Origin: Chryseobacterium oncorhynchi
Lineage (GTDB): Bacteria > Bacteroidota > Bacteroidia > Flavobacteriales > Weeksellaceae
Assembly: GCF_002899895.1 (NCBI RefSeq)
Contig: NZ_PPEI02000003.1
Coordinates: 186,001 to 250,000, forward strand
Direction of reading: 5' to 3'
Length of the DNA stretch: 64,000 nucleotides
The notes beneath the pieces are model-generated. The model saw only the letters and a program-made list of their open reading frames with translations. It had not been told where the DNA came from and did not search any database. Both the position numbers and the translations under genes were made by a program. This document shows, piece after piece, positions 16,313-25,201 of the stretch (position 1 is the first letter of the stretch; each line of letters opens with the position of its first letter).

Positions 16313-17383
16313 TTATTTTAAAGTATCTATATTATTTAAATCTTCAAACGCTTTCACCAATCTTGTAGAGAATGTATCTTCACCTTTTCTTACCCAAACT
16401 CTTGGGTCATAGAATTTCTTATTAGGTTTTTCTTCTCCGTCAGGGTTTCCGATTTGAGCTCTTAAATAATCAATATTGTTTACCATATAATCTCTCACTC
16501 CTTCTGTGTATGCAAACTGAAGGTCAGTATCGATATTCATTTTGATTACTCCGTAGTCAATTGCTTCTCTGATCTCTTCTAAAGTAGATCCTGAACCTCC
16601 GTGGAATACAAAGTTTACCGGCTTAGCAGCAGTTCCGAATTTCTCCTGAACATATTTCTGAGAATTGTCAAGGATTTTTGGAGTAAGAACTACATTTCCA
16701 GGTTTGTAAACTCCGTGTACGTTACCGAATGCAGCAGCAATTGTAAAGTTGTCAGAAATAGCTCTTAATTTTTCATAAGTATAAGCTACATCTTCAGGTT
16801 GAGTATATAATTTAGAGTTATCAACGTCTGAGTTGTCAACACCATCTTCTTCACCACCAGTTACCCCGATTTCTACTTCAAGAGTCATCTGAAGTTTAGC
16901 CATTCTTTCGAAATATCTAGCTGAAACCTCAATGTTTTCCTCTAAAGGCTCTTCAGAAAGGTCTAACATGTGAGAAGAGTAAAGAGATTTTCCTGTCTGC
17001 TTGAAGAATTCTTCGTTAGCATCCATTAATCCATCTATCCAAGGAAGTAATTTCTTTGCACAGTGGTCTGTGTGTAGAATTACTGTTGCTCCGTAAGCTT
17101 CAGCAAGAGTGTGAATATGTTTTGCACCCGCGATAGCTCCTAAGATTGCAGACTTTTGTCCGTCATTGCTTAATCCTTTCCCTGCATTGAAAGCAGCTCC
17201 ACCATTTGAAAACTGGATAATTACAGGAGAGTTTAATTTCGCTGCAGTTTCCATCACAGCGTTTACGTTGCTTGATCCAATTACGTTTACTGCAGGTAGT
17301 GCAAACTTGTTTTCTTTAGCATACTGAAAAATATCAGTAACTAACTGACCTGTGGCAACTCCTGCCGGAAAAATTCTGCTCAT
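16313..17383 (-). CDS. fbaA: Class II fructose-bisphosphate aldolase
   Basis: Zinc-dependent glycolytic/gluconeogenic aldolase, splitting fructose-1,6-bisphosphate. Zinc-site histidines are seen in VILHTDHCAKK, in NVHGVYKPGN and in FVFHGGSGSTLEEI; SSHMLDLSEEPLEENI is the class IIA signature region. Length 356 matches E. coli FbaA. No neighbour is metabolically linked. The upstream region has a near-consensus box TACCTTTA on the minus strand. Confidence 0.95.
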   Translation of the reverse strand: MSRIFPAGVATGQLVTDIFQYAKENKFALPAVNVIGSSNVNAVMETAAKLNSPVIIQFSNGGAAFNAGKGLSNDGQKSAILGAIAGAKHIHTLAEAYGATVILHTDHCAKKLLPWIDGLMDANEEFFKQTGKSLYSSHMLDLSEEPLEENIEVSARYFERMAKLQMTLEVEIGVTGGEEDGVDNSDVDNSKLYTQPEDVAYTYEKLRAISDNFTIAAAFGNVHGVYKPGNVVLTPKILDNSQKYVQEKFGTAAKPVNFVFHGGSGSTLEEIREAIDYGVIKMNIDTDLQFAYTEGVRDYMVNNIDYLRAQIGNPDGEEKPNKKFYDPRVWVRKGEDTFSTRLVKAFEDLNNIDTLK

Positions 17384-17452
17384 GTTTTACTTTTTATTAT
17401 AAATTTATTAGGTGTTTAATTTCGTGTAAAGGTAATCATTTTTAAGAAATCA

Positions 17453-18319
17453 TTAATTTCTTTTGTCTCGTCCCCAAAGTAGCTTCTGACGGATGGTTTC
17501 GTAGAAACTCAAATTGTTAGGCTGCACCAAAAGAAGCTGAAAATCGGCTTTTTTGATGATGATTTCCTTATCTGTTTCAATGTGTATCAATCTAGAGTCT
17601 AAGGAAAGAGAGTATTGTGGTACCCGGCTTTCAACTCTGAATTTTATTTCTACCTTATCATTTACCACTAAAGGTCTCACATTCAAATTGTGAGGAGCAA
17701 TAGGAGTGATGACGAAGTTCTCATTATTAGGAGAAATGATAGGCCCTCCGCAGCTTAAAGAGTAGGCAGTAGAACCGGTTGGTGTTGAGATTATTACCCC
17801 GTCTCCCCAGAATACATTTAAAAACTCATTGTTAATATAAGAGTCTACCGTAATCATGGAGGTTGTTTCTTTTCGGGAAACTGTTACATCATTTAATGCA
17901 TACGGGAAAAATCCTTCCAGATTTGGAGAAACCACTTCGATTACAGAACGGCGGCTTGTTTTTACATCTCCTTTTAGGATAGCGTCCAGTTCTTTAAAGG
18001 CTTCTTCTTTAGTGAAAAAAGCAAGAAATCCTAATCTTCCGGTATTTACACCGACCACGGGGATTTCAAGATCTTCAATAAATGTTAAGGAATTTACAAT
18101 GGTTCCATCTCCACCGAAAGTAAAGAAAAGATCCACCTCCTTGTCCAAAAGGTCCTGTTTGCTGTTGAAAGTCTCGAAGATTTTCGAAAATTGAAGAGCT
18201 TCAGCCATTTCATCATACAGAACAGATTTTACACCTCTGGTTTCAAGTTCAGAGATAAACTTGCTTAAATATAAAAAAGTATCAAGATCTTTTTTCTGAG
18301 AATATATAGCTGCCTTCAT
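17453..18319 (-). CDS. nadK: NAD kinase
   Basis: Phosphorylates NAD to NADP with ATP. All family motifs are present: FFTFGGDGTIVNSL near residue 67, GVNTGRLGFL, NDVTVSRKETTSM and TPTGSTAYSLSCGGPII. Length 288 is typical. The gene begins one base after the stop of the CBS-domain gene at 18321, so the two are cotranscribed and possibly translationally coupled, suggesting that the CBS protein senses an adenine nucleotide and works with NadK. Confidence 0.95.
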   Translation of the reverse strand: MKAAIYSQKKDLDTFLYLSKFISELETRGVKSVLYDEMAEALQFSKIFETFNSKQDLLDKEVDLFFTFGGDGTIVNSLTFIEDLEIPVVGVNTGRLGFLAFFTKEEAFKELDAILKGDVKTSRRSVIEVVSPNLEGFFPYALNDVTVSRKETTSMITVDSYINNEFLNVFWGDGVIISTPTGSTAYSLSCGGPIISPNNENFVITPIAPHNLNVRPLVVNDKVEIKFRVESRVPQYSLSLDSRLIHIETDKEIIIKKADFQLLLVQPNNLSFYETIRQKLLWGRDKRN

Positions 18320-18320
18320 G

Positions 18321-18974
18321 TTATATTTCTATGAATTTTTGGAAAAAACCAAATCGGTCCTTAAAAAGGTCGGTTTTCTCATCAGAATAATATTTTTCAA
18401 CAATTCTGTAGTCATACCGGTCAAACGTTGCGTCTATCGAGGCCAGGTTTTCATTGCTGATCTTTATGGTCACGTGAATTACTTCTTCAGACATAAAGCT
18501 GATGAATCCGCCATAAAATTTCGAGTTGTTACTCTCCACAATATTGGCAATCTCCGTCATTGAATATTTTCTGGCAGGAACTTCCACAGTAAGAATAGCT
18601 CCTGATTCTGAAAATAAAGGATAACGGGAAAGGTCCTGGAAAATATCCTCACAGGTAATATAGCCCAGATACTTTTCATTCTTGTTGATCACGGGGATCA
18701 CATTAGAATTGAATGTATAGAAAAGGCGGATACTATCCATGATGTTATTATCTTCCAGAATGGCAAACCGCTCAATCTGATGCTCAAGATCCTTCAACGT
18801 TCCTCCATCTTCTTCATATAAAAAGTCCTTAGCAAGGGCTCCATAGAAGTGATGAGATTTCTTGATGAATACATGAGAATATCCGAAATCTTCCAATGTA
18901 TTTCTGGCCGACTCGATGGAGTCCGACAGGTTAAAACATGGGAAATCTTTTGAGATATAGTCCTTGATAAACAT
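18321..18974 (-). CDS. CBS-pair protein with ACT-like C-terminal domain
   Basis: Probable cytosolic nucleotide sensor. The first about 120 residues form two CBS motifs (SIESARNTLEDFGYSHVFIKK and FNSNVIPVINKNEKYLGYI with the ITCEDIF ending), which commonly bind AMP, ATP or NAD-type ligands. The last 90 residues (AILTVEVPARKYSMTEIANI, YDYRIVEKYYSD) look like an ACT fold. Length 217. It is the first gene of a two-gene operon with nadK, with a 1-bp gap, which hints at control of NAD kinase or shared regulation. Confidence 0.8.
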   Translation of the reverse strand: MFIKDYISKDFPCFNLSDSIESARNTLEDFGYSHVFIKKSHHFYGALAKDFLYEEDGGTLKDLEHQIERFAILEDNNIMDSIRLFYTFNSNVIPVINKNEKYLGYITCEDIFQDLSRYPLFSESGAILTVEVPARKYSMTEIANIVESNNSKFYGGFISFMSEEVIHVTIKISNENLASIDATFDRYDYRIVEKYYSDEKTDLFKDRFGFFQKFIEI

Positions 18975-19058
18975 TGTGCTAATTTATAAAAAATTAAATG
19001 AAACTTTTTCTGAAAACACGACTTTTTTTAAGATCTAACAAAAAAAATGACGTCAAAA

Positions 19059-19089
19059 TTTGTTTGTAAAGAAAAAAAAAGTACCTTTG
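19059..19089 (+). promoter_or_regulatory. Near-ideal Bacteroidota promoter (TTTG-N19-TACCTTTG)
   Basis: TTTG at 19059-19062 and TACCTTTG at 19082-19089 with exactly 19 bp between them, the best promoter match I found in the window. It points on the plus strand into a space that has no open reading frame and ends in a terminator at 19126-19163, thus probably a small RNA. Confidence 0.65.
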
Positions 19090-19094
19090 TCGCC

Positions 19095-19164
19095 TTTCAT
19101 TTTTACTTTTTATTAGATTTATTTCAAACTGCACTGTCTACTAATGACATATGCAGTTTTTTTA
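19095..19164 (+). ncRNA. Candidate small RNA, about 70 nt
   Basis: Predicted transcript between the promoter at 19059-19089 and a Rho-independent terminator. The terminator has AAACTGCA (19126-19133) and TGCAGTTT (19152-19159), extended by TGTC/GACA inside, followed by seven T. No start codon with a meaningful frame is present. The terminator also sits at the end of the convergent TrmH gene, so it may simply serve that gene in reverse; the T-run, however, favours the plus direction. Confidence 0.4.
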
Positions 19165-19692
19165 TTTTAGGGCCTTTGCAAACTCCCACATCACAATTCC
19201 GGCACATACACTTACATTAAGAGAATGTTTGGTTCCAAGCTGCGGAATTTCTAAGAATACATCAATATTAGACAGTACTTCATCACTGATTCCCTCTACT
19301 TCATTTCCTAAGACCAAGGCATATTTTTTCGATTTATCAATTGTGAAATCTGTGATCATTTGGCTGCTAGTTGTCTGCTCAATACCTATCACTTCATAAC
19401 CTTTGCTTTTCAGATCAGAGATGGCGTTATTTGTATCCTCTTCATGAGACCAGTCTACACTTTCTGTTGCGCCCAGAGCAGCCTTGTGAATTTCACGATG
19501 AGGTGGTTGTGGAGTAATTCCACAAAGGATTATTTTTTCAATTAAAAAGGCATCTGCCGTTCTGAAAGCTGCACCCACATTGTGCATACTTCTGATATTG
19601 TCTAAAATGATGACCAACGGAATTTTTTCAACTTTCTTAAATGTTTCAACATCTATTCTGTTAAGTTCTTCCAATTTTAGTTTCTGTACCAA
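19162..19692 (-). CDS. TrmH/SpoU-family RNA 2'-O-methyltransferase
   Basis: SPOUT-fold enzyme that methylates a ribose 2'-OH in tRNA or rRNA with S-adenosylmethionine. The three family motifs are visible: ILDNIRSMHNVGAAFRTADA (motif 1), YALVLGNEVEGIS (motif 2) and IPQLGTKHSLNVSVCAGIVM (motif 3, forming the knot). At 176 residues it is close to the short TrmH/TrmL class with no extra RNA-binding domain. The target nucleotide cannot be assigned from the sequence alone. Confidence 0.88.
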   Translation of the reverse strand: MVQKLKLEELNRIDVETFKKVEKIPLVIILDNIRSMHNVGAAFRTADAFLIEKIILCGITPQPPHREIHKAALGATESVDWSHEEDTNNAISDLKSKGYEVIGIEQTTSSQMITDFTIDKSKKYALVLGNEVEGISDEVLSNIDVFLEIPQLGTKHSLNVSVCAGIVMWEFAKALK

Positions 19693-19696
19693 TGTA

Positions 19697-19835
19697 TTAT
19701 TTTGTTGAGATTAATTTTCCGTCTTTATAGACCTCTGTTTTTTTCAATGCTTTCGTTTTCACAACAGTAGATTATGTTGTCGCTGTTGTTACCACTGGCT
19801 AATTCAATTTCTTGATAACAAGGCCATGGATATTT
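19697..19835 (-). pseudogene. Possible decayed small gene with a frameshift
   Basis: On the minus strand a frame reads CYQEIELASGNNSDNIIY, CCENESIEK and then stops, while the adjacent frame continues as TEVYKDGKLISTK to a TAA. The two join cleanly if one A is removed from the seven-A run at 19737-19743. No ATG is in frame; ATG at 19826-19828 opens a different frame of seven codons. A TATTTTTG box lies just upstream on the minus strand. I read this as a remnant of a small protein gene, with low confidence. Confidence 0.3.
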
Positions 19836-19955
19836 TTATTTCAAAAATAGTAAAATACTTACTATTTACAAACCTCTTTTGAGAGGCTTTATGCATGAGA
19901 AAAAATATAAAAAAGATGGTAAACTAAATGAAATAGATCTTTAGAAGCCTGTTTC

Positions 19956-20834
19956 TTATTTTTTACCCATAATCTGATGAACATTTTTTTCAATATTCTG
20001 AGCGATCGTTTCCATTGGAATATCATTTTCATCATTATTGAACGGGTCTTCAATTTCTTCAGCAATAAGTTCCAGGCTCATCAGAACATAATACACAAAA
20101 ACAGTAAGCGGTATCATGAAAAGGCCAATGGTAATAACGTAAGCAATAGGCAATGCAAATACATACAGAATAATGAACTTTTTAATAAATGAAGAATATG
20201 AATAGGGAATAGGGGTGTTCTTAATTCTCTCACAACCTCCGCACACATCCAGAAAACCTGAAAGCTGACTATCTAAATACAGCATTTCAACCTCAGTAAT
20301 TTTCCCTTCTTTCTTTAATTGGTTCAGCTTGTGGGTCAAAAGAATGATGATTTCACTTGGGCCATGGTTCTTTAATGTTTTCTCAATTTCAGAATAATCT
20401 TCGTCCAGAGCCAAACGGGTTGATTCTTTAGAAAGATGCTTGGCTAAAAAATGGGGAAAATACTTTAAATATCTTGCAATTTGTTCTGCATCCTGACGAT
20501 TATCTCCAAGAATGGCATTGATTTTTATGGCAAAATTTCGGGTATCATTAACTAATTTCCCCCAAAGCTTTCTTCCCTCCCACCATCTGTCATAGGCGGT
20601 ATTAGTTCGGAAAACCAATAAAAGGGAAAGCACAAAACCCAGCAGAGAGTGGATCATTCCCACATTACTGATCCCGGATTTTGAAGTAAGGTGAAGGTAT
20701 TCCACTTCCAAATATTCAATTCCCCAAGAGTATAATCCTACAAGGATCATGCTTGGAAAAAGAATTTTTAGGGTATCGCTTTTGTGTAAACTGAAAAGGA
20801 TCTTAAGGAAATGTTTAGTATTGTAGACTCTCAT
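19956..20834 (-). CDS. Bestrophin-family ion channel
   Basis: Membrane protein of the bestrophin (formerly UPF0187) family, in bacteria forming pentameric ion channels. TYPICAL elements are MRVYNTKHFLKILFSLHKSDT at the start, AYDRWWEGRKLWGKLVNDTRN after the second hydrophobic segment, and RIKNTPIPYSYSSFIKKFI near the C-terminus, with IPLTVFVYYVLMSLELIAEEIEDPF. I chose ATG 20834 (292 residues) over a frame beginning 36 codons earlier because a TATATTTG box lies at 20852-20859 inside that extension. Lone gene. Confidence 0.85.
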   Translation of the reverse strand: MRVYNTKHFLKILFSLHKSDTLKILFPSMILVGLYSWGIEYLEVEYLHLTSKSGISNVGMIHSLLGFVLSLLLVFRTNTAYDRWWEGRKLWGKLVNDTRNFAIKINAILGDNRQDAEQIARYLKYFPHFLAKHLSKESTRLALDEDYSEIEKTLKNHGPSEIIILLTHKLNQLKKEGKITEVEMLYLDSQLSGFLDVCGGCERIKNTPIPYSYSSFIKKFIILYVFALPIAYVITIGLFMIPLTVFVYYVLMSLELIAEEIEDPFNNDENDIPMETIAQNIEKNVHQIMGKK

Positions 20835-20851
20835 AAATTCGCTTAATAACA

Positions 20852-20859
20852 CAAATATA
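20852..20859 (-). promoter_or_regulatory. -7 box (TATATTTG) for the bestrophin gene
   Basis: Exact TAnnTTTG on the minus strand 17 bp before ATG 20834; it decides the start choice. Confidence 0.5.
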
Positions 20860-21035
20860 AATTTTTCATCTGAGCTCTCCTTTATAGAACGCCTTAAAAT
20901 TATTTTAAAATCTGAGTGACGTAAAATTTTTATCTCATACAAGAATTTATAAAAACGAGGCCTTTCTCTTCTCTCTTAAAGTTTCCGCAGTTTTCAAAAA
21001 AACACTATTTTTATTTCGCCTAAAATACAAAATAC

Positions 21036-21914
21036 ATGATCCTCGAAAACGTAGATGTTGTCAATGATATCAGTAAAGAAGATTTTCAGAAGAATTATTT
21101 CAAGAAGCATAAGCCTCTTTTAATCAAGAATTTTGCTAGCCGCTGGGAGGCTTTTGACAAATGGAATCTGGCTTACATCCGAGAGAAAGCTGGTGATCAG
21201 GATATTCCTTTATACGACAATAAGCCCGCAGATGCGGCCAAAAGTACTGATGCTCCGGTAGCCAATATGAAAATGAAGGATTATATTGATACGATAAAGA
21301 GTAAGCCTTCAGATCTTCGTATTTTTTTCTACATTATTACGGACAGGCTTCCTGAGCTGCTGAAAAACTTTACCTATCCGGATCTGGGTATGAAGTTCTT
21401 CAAAAGGCTTCCTACTTTATTCTTTGGCGGAAGTGAGGCTCATGTTCTGATGCATTATGATGTTGATCTTGGGGATTTTATGCATATTCACTTTGAGGGT
21501 AAAAAGAGGATTCTTTTATTTGATCAGGAGCAGTCACCATTTCTTTATAAAGTTCCCTTATCCGTTCATACCATATATGATTTGGATTACGAAAACCCTG
21601 ATTATGAAAAATTTCCGGCACTTAAATATGCAAAGGGATATGAAATTTTCATGGAGCACGGGGATGCTCTTTTTATTCCGGGAGCATTCTGGCATTTCAA
21701 CAGATATCTGGAGCCTGGTTTTTCTTTATCATTAAGAGCGCTTCCGAATAAGCCGGCTGTTTTTGCCAATATGTTGTATCATGTTTTTATCATGAGGTAT
21801 ACAGATAAGCTTATGCGTAAGCTTTTTAAGGCTAAATGGGTGAAATACAAGCAGGAATGGGCTTATAAAAAAAGCTCTGAAGCATTAGCTCAGCATTTGA
21901 AATCTGAAAAATAA
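21036..21914 (+). CDS. Cupin-like/JmjC domain protein
   Basis: Likely Fe(II)/2-oxoglutarate-type dioxygenase of the cupin_8/JmjC group. The opening (DFQKNYFKKHKPLLIKNFA) is typical. The metal site is suggested by VLMHYDVDLGDFMHIHFEGKK (HxD) and the second histidine in GDALFIPGAFWHFNRYL. Length 292. Related proteins hydroxylate protein side chains, but the substrate here is unknown. It is divergent from the bestrophin gene and convergent with an acetyltransferase four bases from its stop. Confidence 0.82.
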   Translation: MILENVDVVNDISKEDFQKNYFKKHKPLLIKNFASRWEAFDKWNLAYIREKAGDQDIPLYDNKPADAAKSTDAPVANMKMKDYIDTIKSKPSDLRIFFYIITDRLPELLKNFTYPDLGMKFFKRLPTLFFGGSEAHVLMHYDVDLGDFMHIHFEGKKRILLFDQEQSPFLYKVPLSVHTIYDLDYENPDYEKFPALKYAKGYEIFMEHGDALFIPGAFWHFNRYLEPGFSLSLRALPNKPAVFANMLYHVFIMRYTDKLMRKLFKAKWVKYKQEWAYKKSSEALAQHLKSEK

Positions 21915-21918
21915 CGTT

Positions 21919-22449
21919 TTATTTATTAATCAGTCCAAAGAGTTTAGCATCCACAAATTTCCCTTTTTCAAAAAAGTAATCCCGCATAGTTCCTTCTTCC
22001 TGAAAGTTGAGAGAAGAAAGTAGTTTTTCGGAGGAGATATTTGCCGGATCAATAAATGCATCCACACGGTGTAGCCTCATACTTTCGAAACCAAATGTGA
22101 GAATAGGAAGTATGGCTTCTTTCATAAAAGACTGCTGCCAGTATAAAGGATTAAGCTCATATCCAATTTCGGCTTTGAAATGCTCATGATACCAGTTGTG
22201 GTAGCCACAGGTGCCAATTACTTTCTTTTCAGACTTTAGTTCCAGGGCCCATCTAAAGCCTTTTCTTTCTTTAAATTCACTGTTGAAATGTTGGATGATG
22301 TGCTGAGCATCCTCCAGTGTTTTGAAAGTGTCAAGATCATAATATTCCATAACCTCATCCTGAGAAAAATACTCAAAAAGATCCTCCGAGTCATTCAGGG
22401 TAAGCTGTCGCAAAATAAGTCTTTCAGTTTCTAGAACAGGAAATTCCAT
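21919..22449 (-). CDS. GNAT-family N-acetyltransferase (RimJ/RimL type)
   Basis: FPVLETERLILRQLTLNDSE is the typical start of this subgroup. IGTCGYHNWYHEHFKAEIGY is the central sheet, QQSFMKEAI covers the acetyl-CoA loop region in weakened form, and DPANISSEKLLSSLNFQEEG is the C-terminal motif. I place the start at ATG 22449 (176 residues), as the nine-codon extension lies over a possible promoter (TATTTTC). Convergent with the JmjC-like gene, four bases apart. Acceptor unknown. Confidence 0.83.
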   Translation of the reverse strand: MEFPVLETERLILRQLTLNDSEDLFEYFSQDEVMEYYDLDTFKTLEDAQHIIQHFNSEFKERKGFRWALELKSEKKVIGTCGYHNWYHEHFKAEIGYELNPLYWQQSFMKEAILPILTFGFESMRLHRVDAFIDPANISSEKLLSSLNFQEEGTMRDYFFEKGKFVDAKLFGLINK

Positions 22450-22549
22450 GGATTTGATTTTATGGTGAAAATACAATTAATTCCTGATAAGGAAAAGCGT
22501 ATTCAATGATAAACCATCAAACAATTCTGTAACCCTGAATTTATTTTTC

Positions 22550-22557
22550 TAAATTTG
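22550..22557 (+). promoter_or_regulatory. -7 box (TAAATTTG) for mutS
   Basis: Exact TAnnTTTG, 16 bp before the mutS start codon. Confidence 0.45.
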
Positions 22558-22573
22558 GGGTTCATTTTTTACT

Positions 22574-25165
22574 ATGGCAAAATTGAAGAAAGAAACCCCA
22601 CTAATGACCCAGTATAATACCATCAAAGGTAAATATCCTGATGCACTATTACTTTTCAGAGTAGGGGACTTTTATGAAACTTTTGGGCAGGATGCCGTGA
22701 GAACGTCTCAGATTTTAGGAATTGTTCTTACCAAAAGAGCAAACGGAGACGGACATATCGAATTGGCCGGATTTCCACATCATTCTGTAGATTCTTATTT
22801 GCCAAAATTGGTAAGAGCAGGCATGAGAGTGGCGATCTGCGACCAGTTGGAAGATCCGAAAATGGTGAAAGGGATTGTGAAAAGAGGGGTTACGGAATTG
22901 GTAACTCCCGGAGTGACGTTCAATGATCAGGTCCTAAATTCTAAAAAGAACAACTTCCTGCTTTCTTTGCATAAAGAAAAAGAGAAATACGGAATCGCAC
23001 TAGTGGATGTCTCTACCGGAGAGTTCCTGGTGAGCGAGGGAAATCTCGAAAAGCTGTTGCATATTGTCAATACCTTTGATCCAAGTGAGATTATTTTCCA
23101 GAGAAGTGTACAGATTCCTGAACAGATCAAGAATAAAAACGCCTTTAAGCTTGAAGACTGGGCTTTTCAATACAATTTTGCCTACGAAAAACTAACAAAC
23201 CATTTCAAAACCAATTCCTTAAAAGGATTTGGAATAGAAAATTTACCGTTGGCGATTACTGCAGCAGGGGCTATTTTCGCATATCTCGTGGAAGATACCC
23301 ATCATAATCTTCTTGCTCATATTACCAAACTTCAGGTTATTCCTCAGGAAGACTACCTGATGATGGATAATTTTACATTAAGAAACCTGGAAATCGTTTA
23401 CCCAAGTAATCCACAAGGGAAATCACTTCTGGACATCATTGATAAAACTTCTACTCCAATGGGTGGAAGATTATTGAGAAGAAGAATTATTCTTCCTCTG
23501 AAATCTGTGGATGAAATTGCGAGAAGGCTTTCACTGATTGATTTTCTGAACGAAAAGGATGCTCTTAAATATGAAATAGCACAGCTGTTAAGATCAATCT
23601 CTGATCTTGACCGATTGATGGGAAAGCTAGCAGCAGAAAAAATTTCACCAAAAGAATTGGGATATTTGCGCCAAAGTTTAATTAATATACATAAAATCAA
23701 GGCTTTATTGCATCCTCATGCAGATGTGATGGCCTGGCTTGAACCATTATTTGATCTTGAAGAGCTTATCAAATTCCTGCAAAACCATCTTAATGAAGAA
23801 CTTCCGGTAAACATTGCCAAGGGTAACGTTATCAAGAATGATGTATCTGAAGAACTGGACAGATTAAGGAATCTTCAGAGCAAAGGCCGTGGATTTCTGG
23901 ATGAAATGTGTCAGAGAGAAATTGAAAGAACAGGAATTTCAAGTCTTAAAATAGATTTTAATAATGTTTTTGGATATTATATTGAAGTTCGAAATACCCA
24001 CAAAGATAAAGTTCCGAGTGATTGGTTAAGAAAGCAGACCCTTGTAAATGCTGAACGATATATTACAGAAGAATTAAAAGAATATGAAAGCCAGATTCTA
24101 GGCGCCGAAGAAAAAATTGGTGTTCTGGAAAGTAAGCTGTACAGAGATGTATGTGCTGAAACAATGGTTTATATAGATCAAATTCAGGGGAACTCCAATA
24201 TCATAGCACAATTGGATGTAGCTGCCGGATTATCCGAACTGGCTGTTTCAGAGAGCTATACAAAACCTATTTTGAATGATGGATATGCTATTGACCTAAA
24301 AGAAGCAAGACACCCGATCATTGAAAATGCTCTTCCATTGGGTGAAAAATATATCCCGAATGATATCTTTTTAGATAAAGATTCTCAGCAGATCATCATG
24401 GTTACAGGACCAAACATGGCCGGTAAGTCGGCGATTCTGCGGCAGACGGCTATTGTATGCCTTTTGGCTCAGATTGGTAGTTTTGTGCCTGCAAAACACG
24501 CAGAGATCGGATTATTGGATAAGATATTTACAAGAGTAGGGGCTACGGATAATATTTCTGCAGGTGAATCCACATTCATGGTGGAAATGAACGAAGCGGC
24601 TAACATTCTGAATAATATTTCTGAACGAAGCCTTATTCTTCTGGATGAGATTGGCCGTGGAACGTCCACTTATGACGGGGTTTCCATTGCATGGGCTATT
24701 GCAGAATATCTTCACCAGCATCCTACACAGGCGAAAACCTTATTTGCTACCCATTATCATGAGCTCAATGAAATGACTGTGAATTTTGAACGTGTAAAGA
24801 ACTTTCACGTATCCATTCAGGAAAACAAAGGGAATATTATATTCTTAAGAAAGTTGGTTCCTGGAGGTAGCGAACATAGTTTCGGTATTCACGTTGCAAA
24901 ACTTGCGGGTATGCCTGCGAAAGTGGTGAACAGAGCAAACGAAATTCTTAAAACCCTTGAAGCCAGCAGAACACAAGGAAATAACGGGACATCTGAAAGT
25001 ATTAAAAGGGTAACCGAAGAAAATATGCAGCTTTCTTTCTTCCAGCTGGATGATCCTGTTCTGGAGAATATCCGTGAGGAACTGACGAAGATCGACATCA
25101 ATACCTTAACACCTATAGAGGCTTTAATGAAGCTGAATGCCATAAAAAAAATGATTGGAAAATAA
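22574..25165 (+). CDS. mutS: DNA mismatch repair protein MutS
   Basis: Recognises base mismatches and small loops and recruits MutL. The mismatch-reading Phe-x-Glu motif is in RVGDFYETFGQDA near residue 36. The ABC-type ATPase has Walker A GPNMAGKS at residues 612-619, Walker B with signature region LILLDEIGRGTSTYDG and the histidine switch FATHYHELNEM. The connector and lever regions are of normal length; 863 residues in total, close to the E. coli protein. Single gene ending in a strong terminator shared with the peptide operon on the other strand. Confidence 0.97.
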   Translation: MAKLKKETPLMTQYNTIKGKYPDALLLFRVGDFYETFGQDAVRTSQILGIVLTKRANGDGHIELAGFPHHSVDSYLPKLVRAGMRVAICDQLEDPKMVKGIVKRGVTELVTPGVTFNDQVLNSKKNNFLLSLHKEKEKYGIALVDVSTGEFLVSEGNLEKLLHIVNTFDPSEIIFQRSVQIPEQIKNKNAFKLEDWAFQYNFAYEKLTNHFKTNSLKGFGIENLPLAITAAGAIFAYLVEDTHHNLLAHITKLQVIPQEDYLMMDNFTLRNLEIVYPSNPQGKSLLDIIDKTSTPMGGRLLRRRIILPLKSVDEIARRLSLIDFLNEKDALKYEIAQLLRSISDLDRLMGKLAAEKISPKELGYLRQSLINIHKIKALLHPHADVMAWLEPLFDLEELIKFLQNHLNEELPVNIAKGNVIKNDVSEELDRLRNLQSKGRGFLDEMCQREIERTGISSLKIDFNNVFGYYIEVRNTHKDKVPSDWLRKQTLVNAERYITEELKEYESQILGAEEKIGVLESKLYRDVCAETMVYIDQIQGNSNIIAQLDVAAGLSELAVSESYTKPILNDGYAIDLKEARHPIIENALPLGEKYIPNDIFLDKDSQQIIMVTGPNMAGKSAILRQTAIVCLLAQIGSFVPAKHAEIGLLDKIFTRVGATDNISAGESTFMVEMNEAANILNNISERSLILLDEIGRGTSTYDGVSIAWAIAEYLHQHPTQAKTLFATHYHELNEMTVNFERVKNFHVSIQENKGNIIFLRKLVPGGSEHSFGIHVAKLAGMPAKVVNRANEILKTLEASRTQGNNGTSESIKRVTEENMQLSFFQLDDPVLENIREELTKIDINTLTPIEALMKLNAIKKMIGK

Positions 25166-25178
25166 TCCAATCATTTTT
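25147..25178. terminator. Bidirectional terminator between mutS and the peptide operon
   Basis: AAAAATGATTGG and CCAATCATTTTT form a perfect 12-bp stem overlapping the mutS stop codon. T-runs follow in both directions, so it can end both mutS and the minus-strand peptide operon. Confidence 0.85.
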
Positions 25179-25201
25179 CTTTGAATACGTTTGAAAAATA
25201 G

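Noticed and set aside
20835-20942. 36-codon N-terminal extension of the bestrophin
   Set aside because: It covers a TATATTTG promoter box and does not resemble known bestrophin N-termini.
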